Source: JABCPE02 sp963520375
GTDB taxonomy: Bacteria; Bacteroidota; Bacteroidia; Flavobacteriales; Weeksellaceae
NCBI GenBank assembly: GCA_963520375.1
Contig: CAUQQF010000004.1
Span: 62,001-126,000 of the forward strand
Reading direction: 5' to 3'
Length of the DNA stretch: 64,000 nt
Below, in pieces: positions 23,973 to 32,309 of the stretch. The notes below the pieces were generated by a model, which saw only the letters and a list, made by a program, of their open reading frames with translations, was not told the DNA's origin and searched no databases. A program made the position numbers and the translations under genes. Positions within the stretch are counted from its first letter, which is position 1; each line of letters starts with the position of its first letter.

Positions 23973-24350
23973 ATGGCGAGAATTGCAGGTATAGATTTAC
24001 CAAAAAACAAAAGAGGCGTAATAGGACTTACTTATATTTATGGAATAGGTAGAAGTACTGCGTCTGAGATTTTGAAAAACGCTGGAATCAGCGAAGATAA
24101 GAAAGTCAACGAATGGAATGACGACGAATTGGCTGCTATCAGAAATTATATCTCTGAAAATGTAAAAGTAGAAGGAGAGTTAAGATCTGAAGTTCAATTA
24201 AACATCAAGAGATTGATGGATATTGGATGCCAAAGAGGGATTCGTCATAGACTGGGATTACCTTTAAGAGGCCAAAGAACGAAAAATAACTCTAGAACTC
24301 GTAAAGGAAAGAGAAAAACTGTTGCTAATAAGAAAAAAGCAAGTAAATAA
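23973..24350 (+). CDS. rpsM: 30S ribosomal protein S13
   Basis: S13 contacts P-site tRNA and the 50S subunit. The 125 residues begin MARIAGIDLPKNKRGVIGLTYIYGIG and contain GIRHRLGLPLRGQRTKNNSR. The basic C-terminal tail is typical. rpsK follows after 12 bp. Confidence 0.98.
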   Translation: MARIAGIDLPKNKRGVIGLTYIYGIGRSTASEILKNAGISEDKKVNEWNDDELAAIRNYISENVKVEGELRSEVQLNIKRLMDIGCQRGIRHRLGLPLRGQRTKNNSRTRKGKRKTVANKKKASK

Positions 24351-24362
24351 TCGTTAGGAATT

Positions 24363-24752
24363 ATGGCAAAACAAGCAAAAGTAGTTAAAAAAAGAAAAGT
24401 AAAAGTAGAGGCGATTGGGGAAGCGCATATTCAAGCTTCTTTCAATAATATTATTATCTCTTTGACCAATAAAAATGGAGAAGTGATATCTTGGGCTTCT
24501 GCAGGTAAAATGGGTTTTAGAGGCTCTAAGAAAAACACTCCGTTTGCAGCACAAGTGGCAGCAGAAAACTGTTCTCAGGTAGCTTATGAAGCAGGTTTGA
24601 GAAGAGTAAAAGTGTTTGTGAAAGGACCTGGTGCAGGTAGAGAATCTGCAATTAGATCTATTCATAATTCAGGAATAGAAGTAAGTGAAATAGTAGATGT
24701 TACACCTATTCCACACAACGGATGTAGACCACCAAAACGAAGAAGAGTATAA
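24363..24752 (+). CDS. rpsK: 30S ribosomal protein S11
   Basis: S11 lies on the 30S platform. The 129 residues include AHIQASFNNIIISLTNKNGEV, FVKGPGAGRESAIRSI and the PHNGCRPPKRRRV C-terminus, all diagnostic. A 72-bp structured gap separates it from rpsD. Confidence 0.98.
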   Translation: MAKQAKVVKKRKVKVEAIGEAHIQASFNNIIISLTNKNGEVISWASAGKMGFRGSKKNTPFAAQVAAENCSQVAYEAGLRRVKVFVKGPGAGRESAIRSIHNSGIEVSEIVDVTPIPHNGCRPPKRRRV

Positions 24753-24759
24753 CAATAAA

Positions 24760-24814
24760 ATTTGATGTTTCATTTTATATATCAGAAATTAAAATGAAGC
24801 GTTAAGTGTCAAAT
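24760..24814 (+). promoter_or_regulatory. Inverted repeat in the rpsD leader
   Basis: The inner stem pairs TTCATTTTA (24769-24777) with TAAAATGAA (24790-24798). The outer stem pairs ATTTGA (24760-24765) with TCAAAT (24809-24814) across an asymmetric internal loop. It ends 11 bp before the rpsD ATG. S4 is an autogenous repressor in other bacteria, so a leader role is plausible. Confidence 0.45.
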
Positions 24815-24824
24815 CTAAAATCAT

Positions 24825-25433
24825 ATGGCAAGATATATTGGACCTAAAACAAAAATTGCTAGAAAATTTGGTGTAGCAATTTATGGAGATGATAAAAGTT
24901 TTGAAAAAAGAAGAAATCAACCTCCAGGTCAACACGGACCAAATAAAAGAAGAGGAGCTAAAAAATCTGAATACGCAGTTCAGTTAGCCGAAAAACAAAA
25001 AGTAAAATATATCTATGGAATCTTAGAAAAACAATTTGCGAATATGTTTGATAAGGCTCATAGAAGTAAAGGAGTAACAGGTGAAGTTTTGTTACAACTT
25101 TGTGAATCTAGATTGGATAATGTTGTATATAGATTAGGTTTTGCTAAGACTAGAGCAGCTGCAAGACAATTGGTTTCACACAGACATATCACTGTAAATG
25201 GAGAATTGGTAAATATTCCATCATATTCTCTAAAAGCAGGAGATGTTGTTGCAGTAAGAGCTAAGTCTAAATCACTTGAAGTTGTAGCAGATGCACTAGC
25301 ATCTAAATCAAACTATGAGTGGTTACAATATAACGACGAAAAGAGAGAAGGAGTATTTATTTCTACTCCTGAAAGATTACAGATTCCTGAAGATATCAAG
25401 GAACAGTTAATCGTCGAGTTATATTCTAAATAA
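24825..25433 (+). CDS. rpsD: 30S ribosomal protein S4
   Basis: S4 initiates 16S 5'-domain assembly and regulates its own operon in E. coli and Bacillus. The 202 residues start MARYIGPKTKIARKFG and carry the S4 RNA-binding domain (ESRLDNVVYRLGFAKTRAAAR and SHRHITVNGELVNIPSYSL). The leader contains an inverted repeat. Confidence 0.98.
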   Translation: MARYIGPKTKIARKFGVAIYGDDKSFEKRRNQPPGQHGPNKRRGAKKSEYAVQLAEKQKVKYIYGILEKQFANMFDKAHRSKGVTGEVLLQLCESRLDNVVYRLGFAKTRAAARQLVSHRHITVNGELVNIPSYSLKAGDVVAVRAKSKSLEVVADALASKSNYEWLQYNDEKREGVFISTPERLQIPEDIKEQLIVELYSK

Positions 25434-25468
25434 TTTTTTAATCAAATTCTTGCTCAACCCAATTTTAT

Positions 25469-26464
25469 ATGGCAATTTTACAATTCATAAAACCCGATAA
25501 AGTAATACTTCTAAACTCTACAGAAACTAGAGGTCAGTTTGAATTCAGACCACTAGAACCTGGATTTGGAACGACTATCGGTAATGCTTTGAGGAGAGTC
25601 TTGTTATCTTCTCTCGAAGGATATGCTATTACATCTATTAAGATAGAAGGAGTAGAGCATGAGTTTTCAACAATTCCAGGAGTAATAGAAGATGTAACTG
25701 AAATAATCCTTAACCTTAAACAATTAAGATTAAAGGCTACAACAGAAAATGCTCCTGCTGAACAAGTAAGTGTTAAGGTTTCTAATCAAACAACAGTAAC
25801 TGCTGGAGATTTCTCTAAATTCATCAAAGGATTTGAGGTGTTAAATCCAGATTTAGTTATCTGTAACATGGCAAAAGATGTTTCGTTTGATATTAAATTT
25901 AATATAGATAAAGGTAGAGGATATGTTCCTTCCGAGCAAAATAAATTAAATAATGCTCCTATCGGGACTATCGCTATTGACTCTATTTATACACCTATTA
26001 AAAAGGTTCAGTATAGTGTTGAAAACTATCGTGTGGAGCAGAAAACAGACTACGAAAAACTAGTTTTGGACATAGAGACAGACGGTTCTATCTCTCCTCA
26101 AAATGCTTTGACAGAAGCTTCTAAGATATTGATTTATCACTTTATGTTATTCTCTGATGAAAGAATAACACTAGAGACAGAGGCTGTAAAAGCATCTATC
26201 CAATACGATGAAGAAACACTTCATATAAGACAATTATTGAAATCCAAGTTAGTAGATATGGATCTGTCTGTAAGAGCAATCAATTGCTTGAAAGCAGCAG
26301 AAGTAGAAACGCTTGGAGAATTGGTTTCATTCAGTAAGTCTGATTTGATGAAATTTAGAAATTTTGGTAAAAAATCGCTGACAGAACTAGAAGAATTAGT
26401 TCATTCTAAAGGTTTGAACTTCGGATTTGATGTTAGCAAATATAAATTAGACGCTGATAAATAA
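25469..26464 (+). CDS. rpoA: DNA-directed RNA polymerase subunit alpha
   Basis: The alpha dimer nucleates RNA polymerase. The 331 residues have the N-terminal assembly domain (FRPLEPGFGTTIGNALRRVLLSS) and the C-terminal DNA/activator-binding domain after residue about 250 (LSVRAINCLKAAEVETLGEL, RNFGKKSLTELEE). Position between rpsD and rplQ is the conserved alpha-operon order. Confidence 0.99.
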   Translation: MAILQFIKPDKVILLNSTETRGQFEFRPLEPGFGTTIGNALRRVLLSSLEGYAITSIKIEGVEHEFSTIPGVIEDVTEIILNLKQLRLKATTENAPAEQVSVKVSNQTTVTAGDFSKFIKGFEVLNPDLVICNMAKDVSFDIKFNIDKGRGYVPSEQNKLNNAPIGTIAIDSIYTPIKKVQYSVENYRVEQKTDYEKLVLDIETDGSISPQNALTEASKILIYHFMLFSDERITLETEAVKASIQYDEETLHIRQLLKSKLVDMDLSVRAINCLKAAEVETLGELVSFSKSDLMKFRNFGKKSLTELEELVHSKGLNFGFDVSKYKLDADK

Positions 26465-26473
26465 TTTTATATC

Positions 26474-26959
26474 ATGAGACACGGAAAGAAATTTAATCAT
26501 TTAGGAAGAACTGCCTCTCATAGAAAAGCATTACTTTCCAATATGGCATGTTCTCTTATAGAACATAAAAGAATAAACACTACTGTAGCTAAAGCTAAAG
26601 CTCTTAGAGTGTATATAGAACCTCTTTTGACTAAATCAAAAGAAGATACTACACACAATAGAAGAACAGTATTCTCTTACCTTCAGAATAAAGAAGCAGT
26701 TACTGAATTATTCAGAACAATTGCTCCAAAAATCGCTGAAAGAAATGGAGGATATTGCAGAATCATCAAAACAGGATTTAGACTTGGAGATGGTGCTGAT
26801 ACAGCTATGATAGAGTTAGTCGATTTCAATGAACTATATAGTGCAAAATCAGATGCTAAGAAAACTACAAGAAGAAGTAGAAGATCTTCTTCTAAAAAAG
26901 AAACTTCTGAAGCACCTGAAGTAAAAGCAGAGGAATCAGCTGAAAAAGCAGGAGAATAA
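26474..26959 (+). CDS. rplQ: 50S ribosomal protein L17
   Basis: L17 lies near the tunnel exit. The 161 residues start MRHGKKFNHLGRTASHRKALL and are longer than the E. coli protein because of a C-terminal Lys/Ser/Glu-rich extension from about residue 127. This is the last gene of the ribosomal cluster and is followed by a terminator. Confidence 0.98.
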   Translation: MRHGKKFNHLGRTASHRKALLSNMACSLIEHKRINTTVAKAKALRVYIEPLLTKSKEDTTHNRRTVFSYLQNKEAVTELFRTIAPKIAERNGGYCRIIKTGFRLGDGADTAMIELVDFNELYSAKSDAKKTTRRSRRSSSKKETSEAPEVKAEESAEKAGE

Positions 26960-26980
26960 GTTTTTTACAACTAACTATAA

Positions 26981-27022
26981 AAAATAGTCCTTATCATTAT
27001 TGGTAGGGACTATTTTAGTTTT
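26981..27022 (+). terminator. Terminator of the ribosomal cluster
   Basis: AAAATAGTCC (26981-26990) pairs with GGACTATTTT (27007-27016) and is followed by a T-rich tract. The A-rich left side allows it also to serve the converging minus-strand gene. Confidence 0.75.
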
Positions 27023-27055
27023 TGGAAGATATAAAAATAAAAAAGAAAGGAAACT

Positions 27056-29053
27056 TTATAAAGTCTCCTTTAACCAACTAAAGAACTCTCGCTGCCATAC
27101 TAGGGCATTCTGAGGTTTTAGCACCCAGTGGTTTTCATCTGGGAAGTATAAAAATTTGGATTTGATATTTTTAAGTCTAGCCACTTGGAAAGCCTGTTGT
27201 CCCTGCTCATAAGGAACTCTGAAATCCATATTTCCTTGGATAATCATTATTGGCGTATTCCAGTTGTTCACATAGCTGCTCGGATTGAATTTAGTGTAAG
27301 ATTTTGAAGAAGGATTGTCCCAAGGAGAACCTCCCATATCCCAATTTGCAAACCAAAGCTCTTCGGTAGTACCATACCAAGATTTAGTATCAAAAAGTCC
27401 ATTGTGAGAAATGAAAGTTTTGAATCTGTTTTGGTGGACTCCAGCCAGCATCAGTACAGAATAACCTCCGTAGCTAGCACCCACAGCGCCCATTCTGTCC
27501 TTGTCTATGTATGGAAGTTCTTTCGCAAAGTCTGCCGCAGATAGATAGTCTTGGATGGATTGCCCTCCCCAGTCTTGGCTGATTTGTTCATTCCATTTTG
27601 TACCCCATCCTGGCATACCTCTACGGTTAGGAGCGATTACGATATAGTCATTGGCAGTCATCAGTGAGAAATTCCATCTCAGGCTGAAATACGGCGTAAG
27701 AGCAGACTGCGGGCCTCCTTGGCAGTATAGAAGCGCAGGATATTTTTTGTTTGGGTCAAAATTTGGTGGGTAGTGGAACCATACGCCCATCTCCTTACCA
27801 TCGGTAGTTTTTACCATTTTTAGTTCAGAATGACCTAATTTTAGTTTTTGGTAAAAATCAGCATTGACATCCGTTACCTGCTTCATTTTTCCATTTTTTA
27901 AATCCACAGAATAGAGCTCTGGGCTGTGGAAAGCATCATTTCTATTCACTAAAAGTGAATTTTTATTTTGTGCAAAAACGGAATTTACATCAAAATCACC
28001 TTTTGTAACTTGTTTTACGGTTTTGTTTTGATTAACAGTAAATAACTGCTTAGTTCCTCTGAAAGCAGCCGTGAAATAGATATTCTGAGAGTCATTAGCC
28101 CAGAAGACATCTCCCGTTACGCTGTCGTCCCAGTTTTTAGTAAGGTTGGTTTTACTTCTATTTCCCCAATCCATCACATAGATATCGTTTTTATCGGCTT
28201 CGTAGCCATCTCTTGCCATACTTTGCCAAAGAAGATATTTCCCATTTGGGCTGAATTTCGGGTTCAAATCATATCCCATCATTCCTTCTGTAAGGTTGCT
28301 GGTTTTTCCTGTTGCCAATTCGTATAGGAATATGTCTGTATTGGTGCTGACAGCGTATTCTTTTCCAGTTTTTGCCTTAGTAACATAGATGATATGTTTA
28401 GCATCAGGCGACCAAATGAAATCTTCCCCTCCACCAAAAGGTTTTTGAGGTGAGTCATAGGCTTTTCCTTCTAATAAATCTTTAGCTGCGCTAGAATTTT
28501 CTTTAACACTAACTACGAAAATATGATTGTATCTCCCTGCATACCAAGTGTCCCAGTGGCGGTGGTTTAGGTCTGTATAGACTTGTGCAGAGGAGTTAGG
28601 AACATCGCTGTATTTGTCTTTGCTGTAGATTTTTTCGAGCTGAACTTCTCTACTGAAAGCCACCTTTTGTCCATCGGGAGAAACCTTAATATTTTGGGCA
28701 TCTTTCCCAATGGTATAGAATTCTTTCCAAGATTTTCCATTGTCACTAGAACGGTAGATTTTACCATCTTCAAGGGCATAAATCCCGTTTTTATCCCATT
28801 GAATAAAGGATTTTTTTCCTAAATCAAACGGAATACTTTGAGAGGAAGATGTGTTTAGCAAATAGGTTTTATGAACATTTTTTTCTGTCTCCAAATCAGT
28901 CTGGCTGGTTCTGTAAACAACCAATGAATGGTCTGGAGAAGCTCCTTGAACGCTTATTTTCCTTAGCTTCCAGAGGGTTTCTGGTGTCATCACTTCCTGT
29001 GCGTTCATCAACAGAGGAGCGGCGATAGCTAATGCTGTATACTTTAAATTCAT
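27056..29053 (-). CDS. S9 family peptidase, dipeptidyl-peptidase 5-like
   Basis: This exported serine peptidase probably removes dipeptides from oligopeptides in the periplasm, feeding amino-acid catabolism. A signal peptide (to about residue 18, LLMNAQ) precedes a beta-propeller region and a C-terminal alpha/beta hydrolase domain. The catalytic triad is Ser527 in GASYGGYS, Asp610 in GNMDFRVP and His642 in DENHW. The APNRRGMPGWG and EELWFANWDMGG motifs match DPP5 of Porphyromonas. It converges on the ribosomal cluster. Confidence 0.9.
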   Translation of the reverse strand: MNLKYTALAIAAPLLMNAQEVMTPETLWKLRKISVQGASPDHSLVVYRTSQTDLETEKNVHKTYLLNTSSSQSIPFDLGKKSFIQWDKNGIYALEDGKIYRSSDNGKSWKEFYTIGKDAQNIKVSPDGQKVAFSREVQLEKIYSKDKYSDVPNSSAQVYTDLNHRHWDTWYAGRYNHIFVVSVKENSSAAKDLLEGKAYDSPQKPFGGGEDFIWSPDAKHIIYVTKAKTGKEYAVSTNTDIFLYELATGKTSNLTEGMMGYDLNPKFSPNGKYLLWQSMARDGYEADKNDIYVMDWGNRSKTNLTKNWDDSVTGDVFWANDSQNIYFTAAFRGTKQLFTVNQNKTVKQVTKGDFDVNSVFAQNKNSLLVNRNDAFHSPELYSVDLKNGKMKQVTDVNADFYQKLKLGHSELKMVKTTDGKEMGVWFHYPPNFDPNKKYPALLYCQGGPQSALTPYFSLRWNFSLMTANDYIVIAPNRRGMPGWGTKWNEQISQDWGGQSIQDYLSAADFAKELPYIDKDRMGAVGASYGGYSVLMLAGVHQNRFKTFISHNGLFDTKSWYGTTEELWFANWDMGGSPWDNPSSKSYTKFNPSSYVNNWNTPIMIIQGNMDFRVPYEQGQQAFQVARLKNIKSKFLYFPDENHWVLKPQNALVWQREFFSWLKETL

Positions 29054-29220
29054 GAGATATGATTTTTAATGGGTTTAAAATTAACAAAAACTTTCAAAAT
29101 ATAAAATTTTTGTTAGTTTTGATGGAAAAAGTGAGAAGGGTCTTTTTCTGAAAAAGAAACAATCAGAGAATTAGAAAAACTGAAACAACCAAGATTAAAT
29201 AAAGGGTTCATTTCTAGATT

Positions 29221-29254
29221 TTGTCTTTTTTGATGTTGATATTTACTACCTTTG
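29221..29254 (+). promoter_or_regulatory. Promoter of thiL
   Basis: TTG (29221-29223) is followed after 23 bp by TACCTTTG (29247-29254), within the Bacteroidota consensus. No thiamine-pyrophosphate riboswitch motif was seen in the leader. Confidence 0.6.
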
Positions 29255-29275
29255 CGGCTAAAATTACTGAAAATT

Positions 29276-30343
29276 ATGTTTGAAAATAAAAATCAAGAAC
29301 TTACTCCTATTTCTGCATTAGGTGAATTTGGGCTTATAAAACACTTGACGCAGTTTTTTCCTATTGAAAATACTTCTACAGAATTGGGTGTGGGAGATGA
29401 TGCAGCCATTATCAATGCTGAAGGAAAAAAAGTTCTTGTCAGCACAGATATGTTTACTGAGGGAGTAGATTTTAATTTAGGATATGTTCCTCTGAAACAT
29501 TTGGGCTATAAGGTGGTAGTGGCAGGAATCAGTGATATCGCCGCTATGAATGCAGTTCCTACTCAGATTATGATTTCGGTAGCAGTTTCTAATCGCTTTC
29601 CTGTGGAGGCCTTGGAGGAAATTTATGCAGGAATTCAGTTGGCATGCCGACGATACAAGGTGGATTTAGTAGGTGGCGATACTACCAGTTCTCAAACGGG
29701 ATTAGTAATAAATGTCACTGCAATAGGACTGGAAAGTTCTGAAAAAATAATCAACCGAAATGGAGCAAAACAGAATGATTTACTGGTAGTTACTGGTGAT
29801 TTAGGAGGAGCATATATGGGCTTGCAGATTTTGGAGAGAGAGCATTCTGTTTATCTTAAAAATCCTAATATGCAGCCAGAGATGGAAGGCTATGACTATA
29901 TTTTGGAGCGCCAGCTAAAACCAGAAGCGCGAACAGATATTAAAGGAATTTTAGAAGAATTGGGCGTGAAACCTACCTCTATGATAGATATTTCCGATGG
30001 GCTGGCATCAGAAGTTTTGCATCTTTCTGATAGGTCAAAGGTTGGTTTTAGAATTTATGAGGAAAAAATCCCAATGGATGAACTTACCATAAGCACAGCG
30101 GATGAGTTTAATCTCAATCCTGTGATGACAGCACTGAATGGGGGAGAGGACTATGAACTGCTGTTTACCATATCTCAAAGTGATTTTGATAAAATTAAAA
30201 ACAATCCAGATTTTACCATCATCGGGCATGCCGTGGAGGAAGAGCAGGGGAATTATTTGGTTCTCAGAGGGTCTAATGAACTTGCCGAACTTACAGCGCA
30301 GGGCTGGGATGCTTATTTAAAGAGTAAAAAGAAAACCGAATAA
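29276..30343 (+). CDS. thiL: Thiamine-monophosphate kinase
   Basis: ThiL phosphorylates thiamine monophosphate to the active diphosphate. The ATG at 29276 (MFENKNQELTP) is chosen because the upstream in-frame start lies next to the promoter element. The 355 residues contain GVGDDAAII, STDMFTEGVDF, DLVGGDTTSS, the MIDISDGLASE motif and NGGEDYELLFT, all diagnostic of the PurM/ThiL fold. It is the first gene of a plus-strand run with the dCMP deaminase, xerD and Nudix genes. Confidence 0.96.
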   Translation: MFENKNQELTPISALGEFGLIKHLTQFFPIENTSTELGVGDDAAIINAEGKKVLVSTDMFTEGVDFNLGYVPLKHLGYKVVVAGISDIAAMNAVPTQIMISVAVSNRFPVEALEEIYAGIQLACRRYKVDLVGGDTTSSQTGLVINVTAIGLESSEKIINRNGAKQNDLLVVTGDLGGAYMGLQILEREHSVYLKNPNMQPEMEGYDYILERQLKPEARTDIKGILEELGVKPTSMIDISDGLASEVLHLSDRSKVGFRIYEEKIPMDELTISTADEFNLNPVMTALNGGEDYELLFTISQSDFDKIKNNPDFTIIGHAVEEEQGNYLVLRGSNELAELTAQGWDAYLKSKKKTE

Positions 30344-30364
30344 TCAGAATTAAAAATAAAATCT

Positions 30365-30799
30365 ATGCACAACAAATATGATGTTGCCTACCTGAAAATG
30401 GCTCTGGAATGGGCGAAACTTTCCTACTGCAAGAGGAAGCAGGTGGGGGCACTCATCGTGAAGGACAGAACCATCATCTCTGATGGGTATAACGGCACGC
30501 CTTCTGGTTTTGAAAACTGCTGCGAAGATGAGAATAATCAAACCAAATGGTATGTTCTACACGCAGAAGCCAACGCCATCCTGAAAATATCCCGAAGCAC
30601 TCAGTCGTGCGAGGGGGCGACATTGTATCTCACCCTTTCGCCATGTAAAGAGTGCAGTAAACTGATTTTCCAGTCTGGGATAAAAAGAGTGGTGTATATA
30701 CAGGATTATTCTGATAATGAAGGGCTTGCGTTCCTGAAAGATGCGGGTGTTGAAATACTAAAAATATCTAAGGAAGAATTAGAAAATGACTTGGAATGA
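30365..30799 (+). CDS. dCMP deaminase family protein
   Basis: This is a zinc-dependent deaminase, probably converting dCMP to dUMP for thymidylate synthesis. The 144 residues carry the HAEANAI motif (His67, Glu69) and PCKECSK with Cys94 and Cys97 as zinc ligands. The N-terminal GALIVKDRTIISDGYNGTP segment is typical of dCMP/cytidine deaminases. The end overlaps xerD by 14 bp, indicating coupled expression. Confidence 0.92.
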   Translation: MHNKYDVAYLKMALEWAKLSYCKRKQVGALIVKDRTIISDGYNGTPSGFENCCEDENNQTKWYVLHAEANAILKISRSTQSCEGATLYLTLSPCKECSKLIFQSGIKRVVYIQDYSDNEGLAFLKDAGVEILKISKEELENDLE

Positions 30800-31688
30800 A
30801 GCTATTGAAAACTATGCTAATTATCTGAGGTTTGAGAAAAACGCTTCGGAAAACACCATAGAAGCATATGTTTCCGACCTGCAAAAATTACAAAATTTTG
30901 CGGAGCAGAATTTGGCAAGTGTTACGCCCATTACTATTTCTTATGAGCATTTGCAGGATTTTCTTTATCAAGTATCAAAAATCAATTACAGCGAAAGGAC
31001 ACAGGCAAGGTGGATTTCTTCCATTAAAGGATTTTTCAGTTTTTTGCTGGAAGATGAACTTCGCGAGGACAATCCTTCCGCTCTTTTAGAAACGCCTAAA
31101 TTAGGGCTTTATCTGCCTGATACATTGTCTTTGGAAGAAATAGAAAAACTAATTTCTGCAACGGAAGAAAATACCGATTTAGCAAAGAGAAACCGCTGTA
31201 TGATAGAGGTTTTGTATGGCTGCGGGCTGCGTGTTTCGGAGCTTACAGAGCTTCAGATTTCAAATATCAATTTTAAAGAAAATTACCTCAAAATACAAGG
31301 AAAAGGCGACAAGGTTCGCTTTGTTCCGTTGGCTGATTATACAGCAGATTTTATTAAAGATTACATCAATAACATCCGAAGCAAACAAAAAATAAATCCC
31401 AAACATTCCGATATTTTATTCTTAAACAGCAGAGGAGCGCAGATTTCTCGGCAGATGGTTTTCCTTGTCATAAAGGAAATAGTGAGAAAAGCAGGCATTC
31501 AGAAAAATATTTCGCCTCACACTTTTCGCCATTCTTTTGCGACTCATCTTCTTCAGAATGGTGCGGATTTACGGTTTATACAGGAGATGCTTGGGCATTC
31601 CAGCATTACCACTACGGAGATTTATACCCATCTGAATACGGAAGAACTCCATGAAACGATTTTAAAATATCACCCAAGAAATCAATAA
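30786..31688 (+). CDS. xerD: Site-specific tyrosine recombinase XerD
   Basis: XerD resolves chromosome dimers at dif together with XerC. The 300 residues have an N-terminal SAM-like core-binding domain (about 1-85) and a C-terminal catalytic domain with Arg149 (CGLRVSEL), Lys173, His245 and Arg248 (SPHTFRHSFATHL), His271 (LGHSS) and nucleophile Tyr280. The full catalytic set is present. XerC is the alternative name; there is no mobile-element context, so a housekeeping role is most likely. Confidence 0.92.
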   Translation: MTWNEAIENYANYLRFEKNASENTIEAYVSDLQKLQNFAEQNLASVTPITISYEHLQDFLYQVSKINYSERTQARWISSIKGFFSFLLEDELREDNPSALLETPKLGLYLPDTLSLEEIEKLISATEENTDLAKRNRCMIEVLYGCGLRVSELTELQISNINFKENYLKIQGKGDKVRFVPLADYTADFIKDYINNIRSKQKINPKHSDILFLNSRGAQISRQMVFLVIKEIVRKAGIQKNISPHTFRHSFATHLLQNGADLRFIQEMLGHSSITTTEIYTHLNTEELHETILKYHPRNQ

Positions 31689-31691
31689 AAA

Positions 31692-32207
31692 ATGAATGAA
31701 TTAAATTTTTGCCCAAAATGTGGAAAAAAATCACTCTGCTGGGAACAAGGAAAAAGATGGAGCTGCCCAGAGTGTGATTTCGTTTTGTATCATAATTGTG
31801 CTGCTGCAGTGGCTGTGGTTGTCATCTGTGGCGATGAAATTTTACTGACTAGGAGAAACCAAGAGCCAGCCAAAGGAAAACTAGATTTGGCGGGAGGTTT
31901 CACAGACCCTCATGAAAGTGCAGAATTTACCTGTTTTCGGGAACTGAAAGAGGAGCTGGATATAGAAATAGACACAGGAAAACTTAGGTTTTTGATGAGT
32001 CTGCCGAATATCTATCATTACAAAGGAATAGACTATAATACGCTGGATTTGTTTTTTGAATATCGTGTGGAAGAAAAATTTTCTGTCAATTTAGAAAAAT
32101 CAGAAATAGCTGAAACTGGTTGGGTTAAGAAAGAAAACATCCAGCTGGAAGATATTGCTTTTCCTTCGCAAAGATTGTTTTTTGAAAGATTTTTAAATAA
32201 AAATTAA
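31692..32207 (+). CDS. Nudix hydrolase with N-terminal zinc ribbon
   Basis: A zinc ribbon (Cys7, Cys10, Cys25, Cys28) precedes a Nudix domain whose box reads GGFTDPHESAEFTC then FRELKEELDI, keeping the catalytic REx2EE. The architecture resembles NudC-type or zinc-ribbon Nudix proteins; the substrate cannot be assigned and NADH pyrophosphatase activity is only one option. It begins 3 bp after xerD, so it is cotranscribed with it. Confidence 0.88.
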   Translation: MNELNFCPKCGKKSLCWEQGKRWSCPECDFVLYHNCAAAVAVVVICGDEILLTRRNQEPAKGKLDLAGGFTDPHESAEFTCFRELKEELDIEIDTGKLRFLMSLPNIYHYKGIDYNTLDLFFEYRVEEKFSVNLEKSEIAETGWVKKENIQLEDIAFPSQRLFFERFLNKN

Positions 32208-32309
32208 GAAAAAATTTGTTAAAAAATCAAAATTATATAAATTTGTATCGTTGCATTTCATTTGCAAATATTTTTTTACGGTATATAATTTTATAAATAG
32301 ATTTTTACG

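Noticed and set aside
29054..29275. Possible thiamine-pyrophosphate riboswitch before thiL
   Set aside because: No CUGAGA-type core or paired conserved blocks were found in the leader, and thiL stands outside a biosynthetic operon.
30786..31688. XerD-like recombinase as evidence of an integrated element
   Set aside because: No attachment-site repeats, cargo or phage genes are nearby; it overlaps a housekeeping deaminase gene and fits chromosomal XerD.
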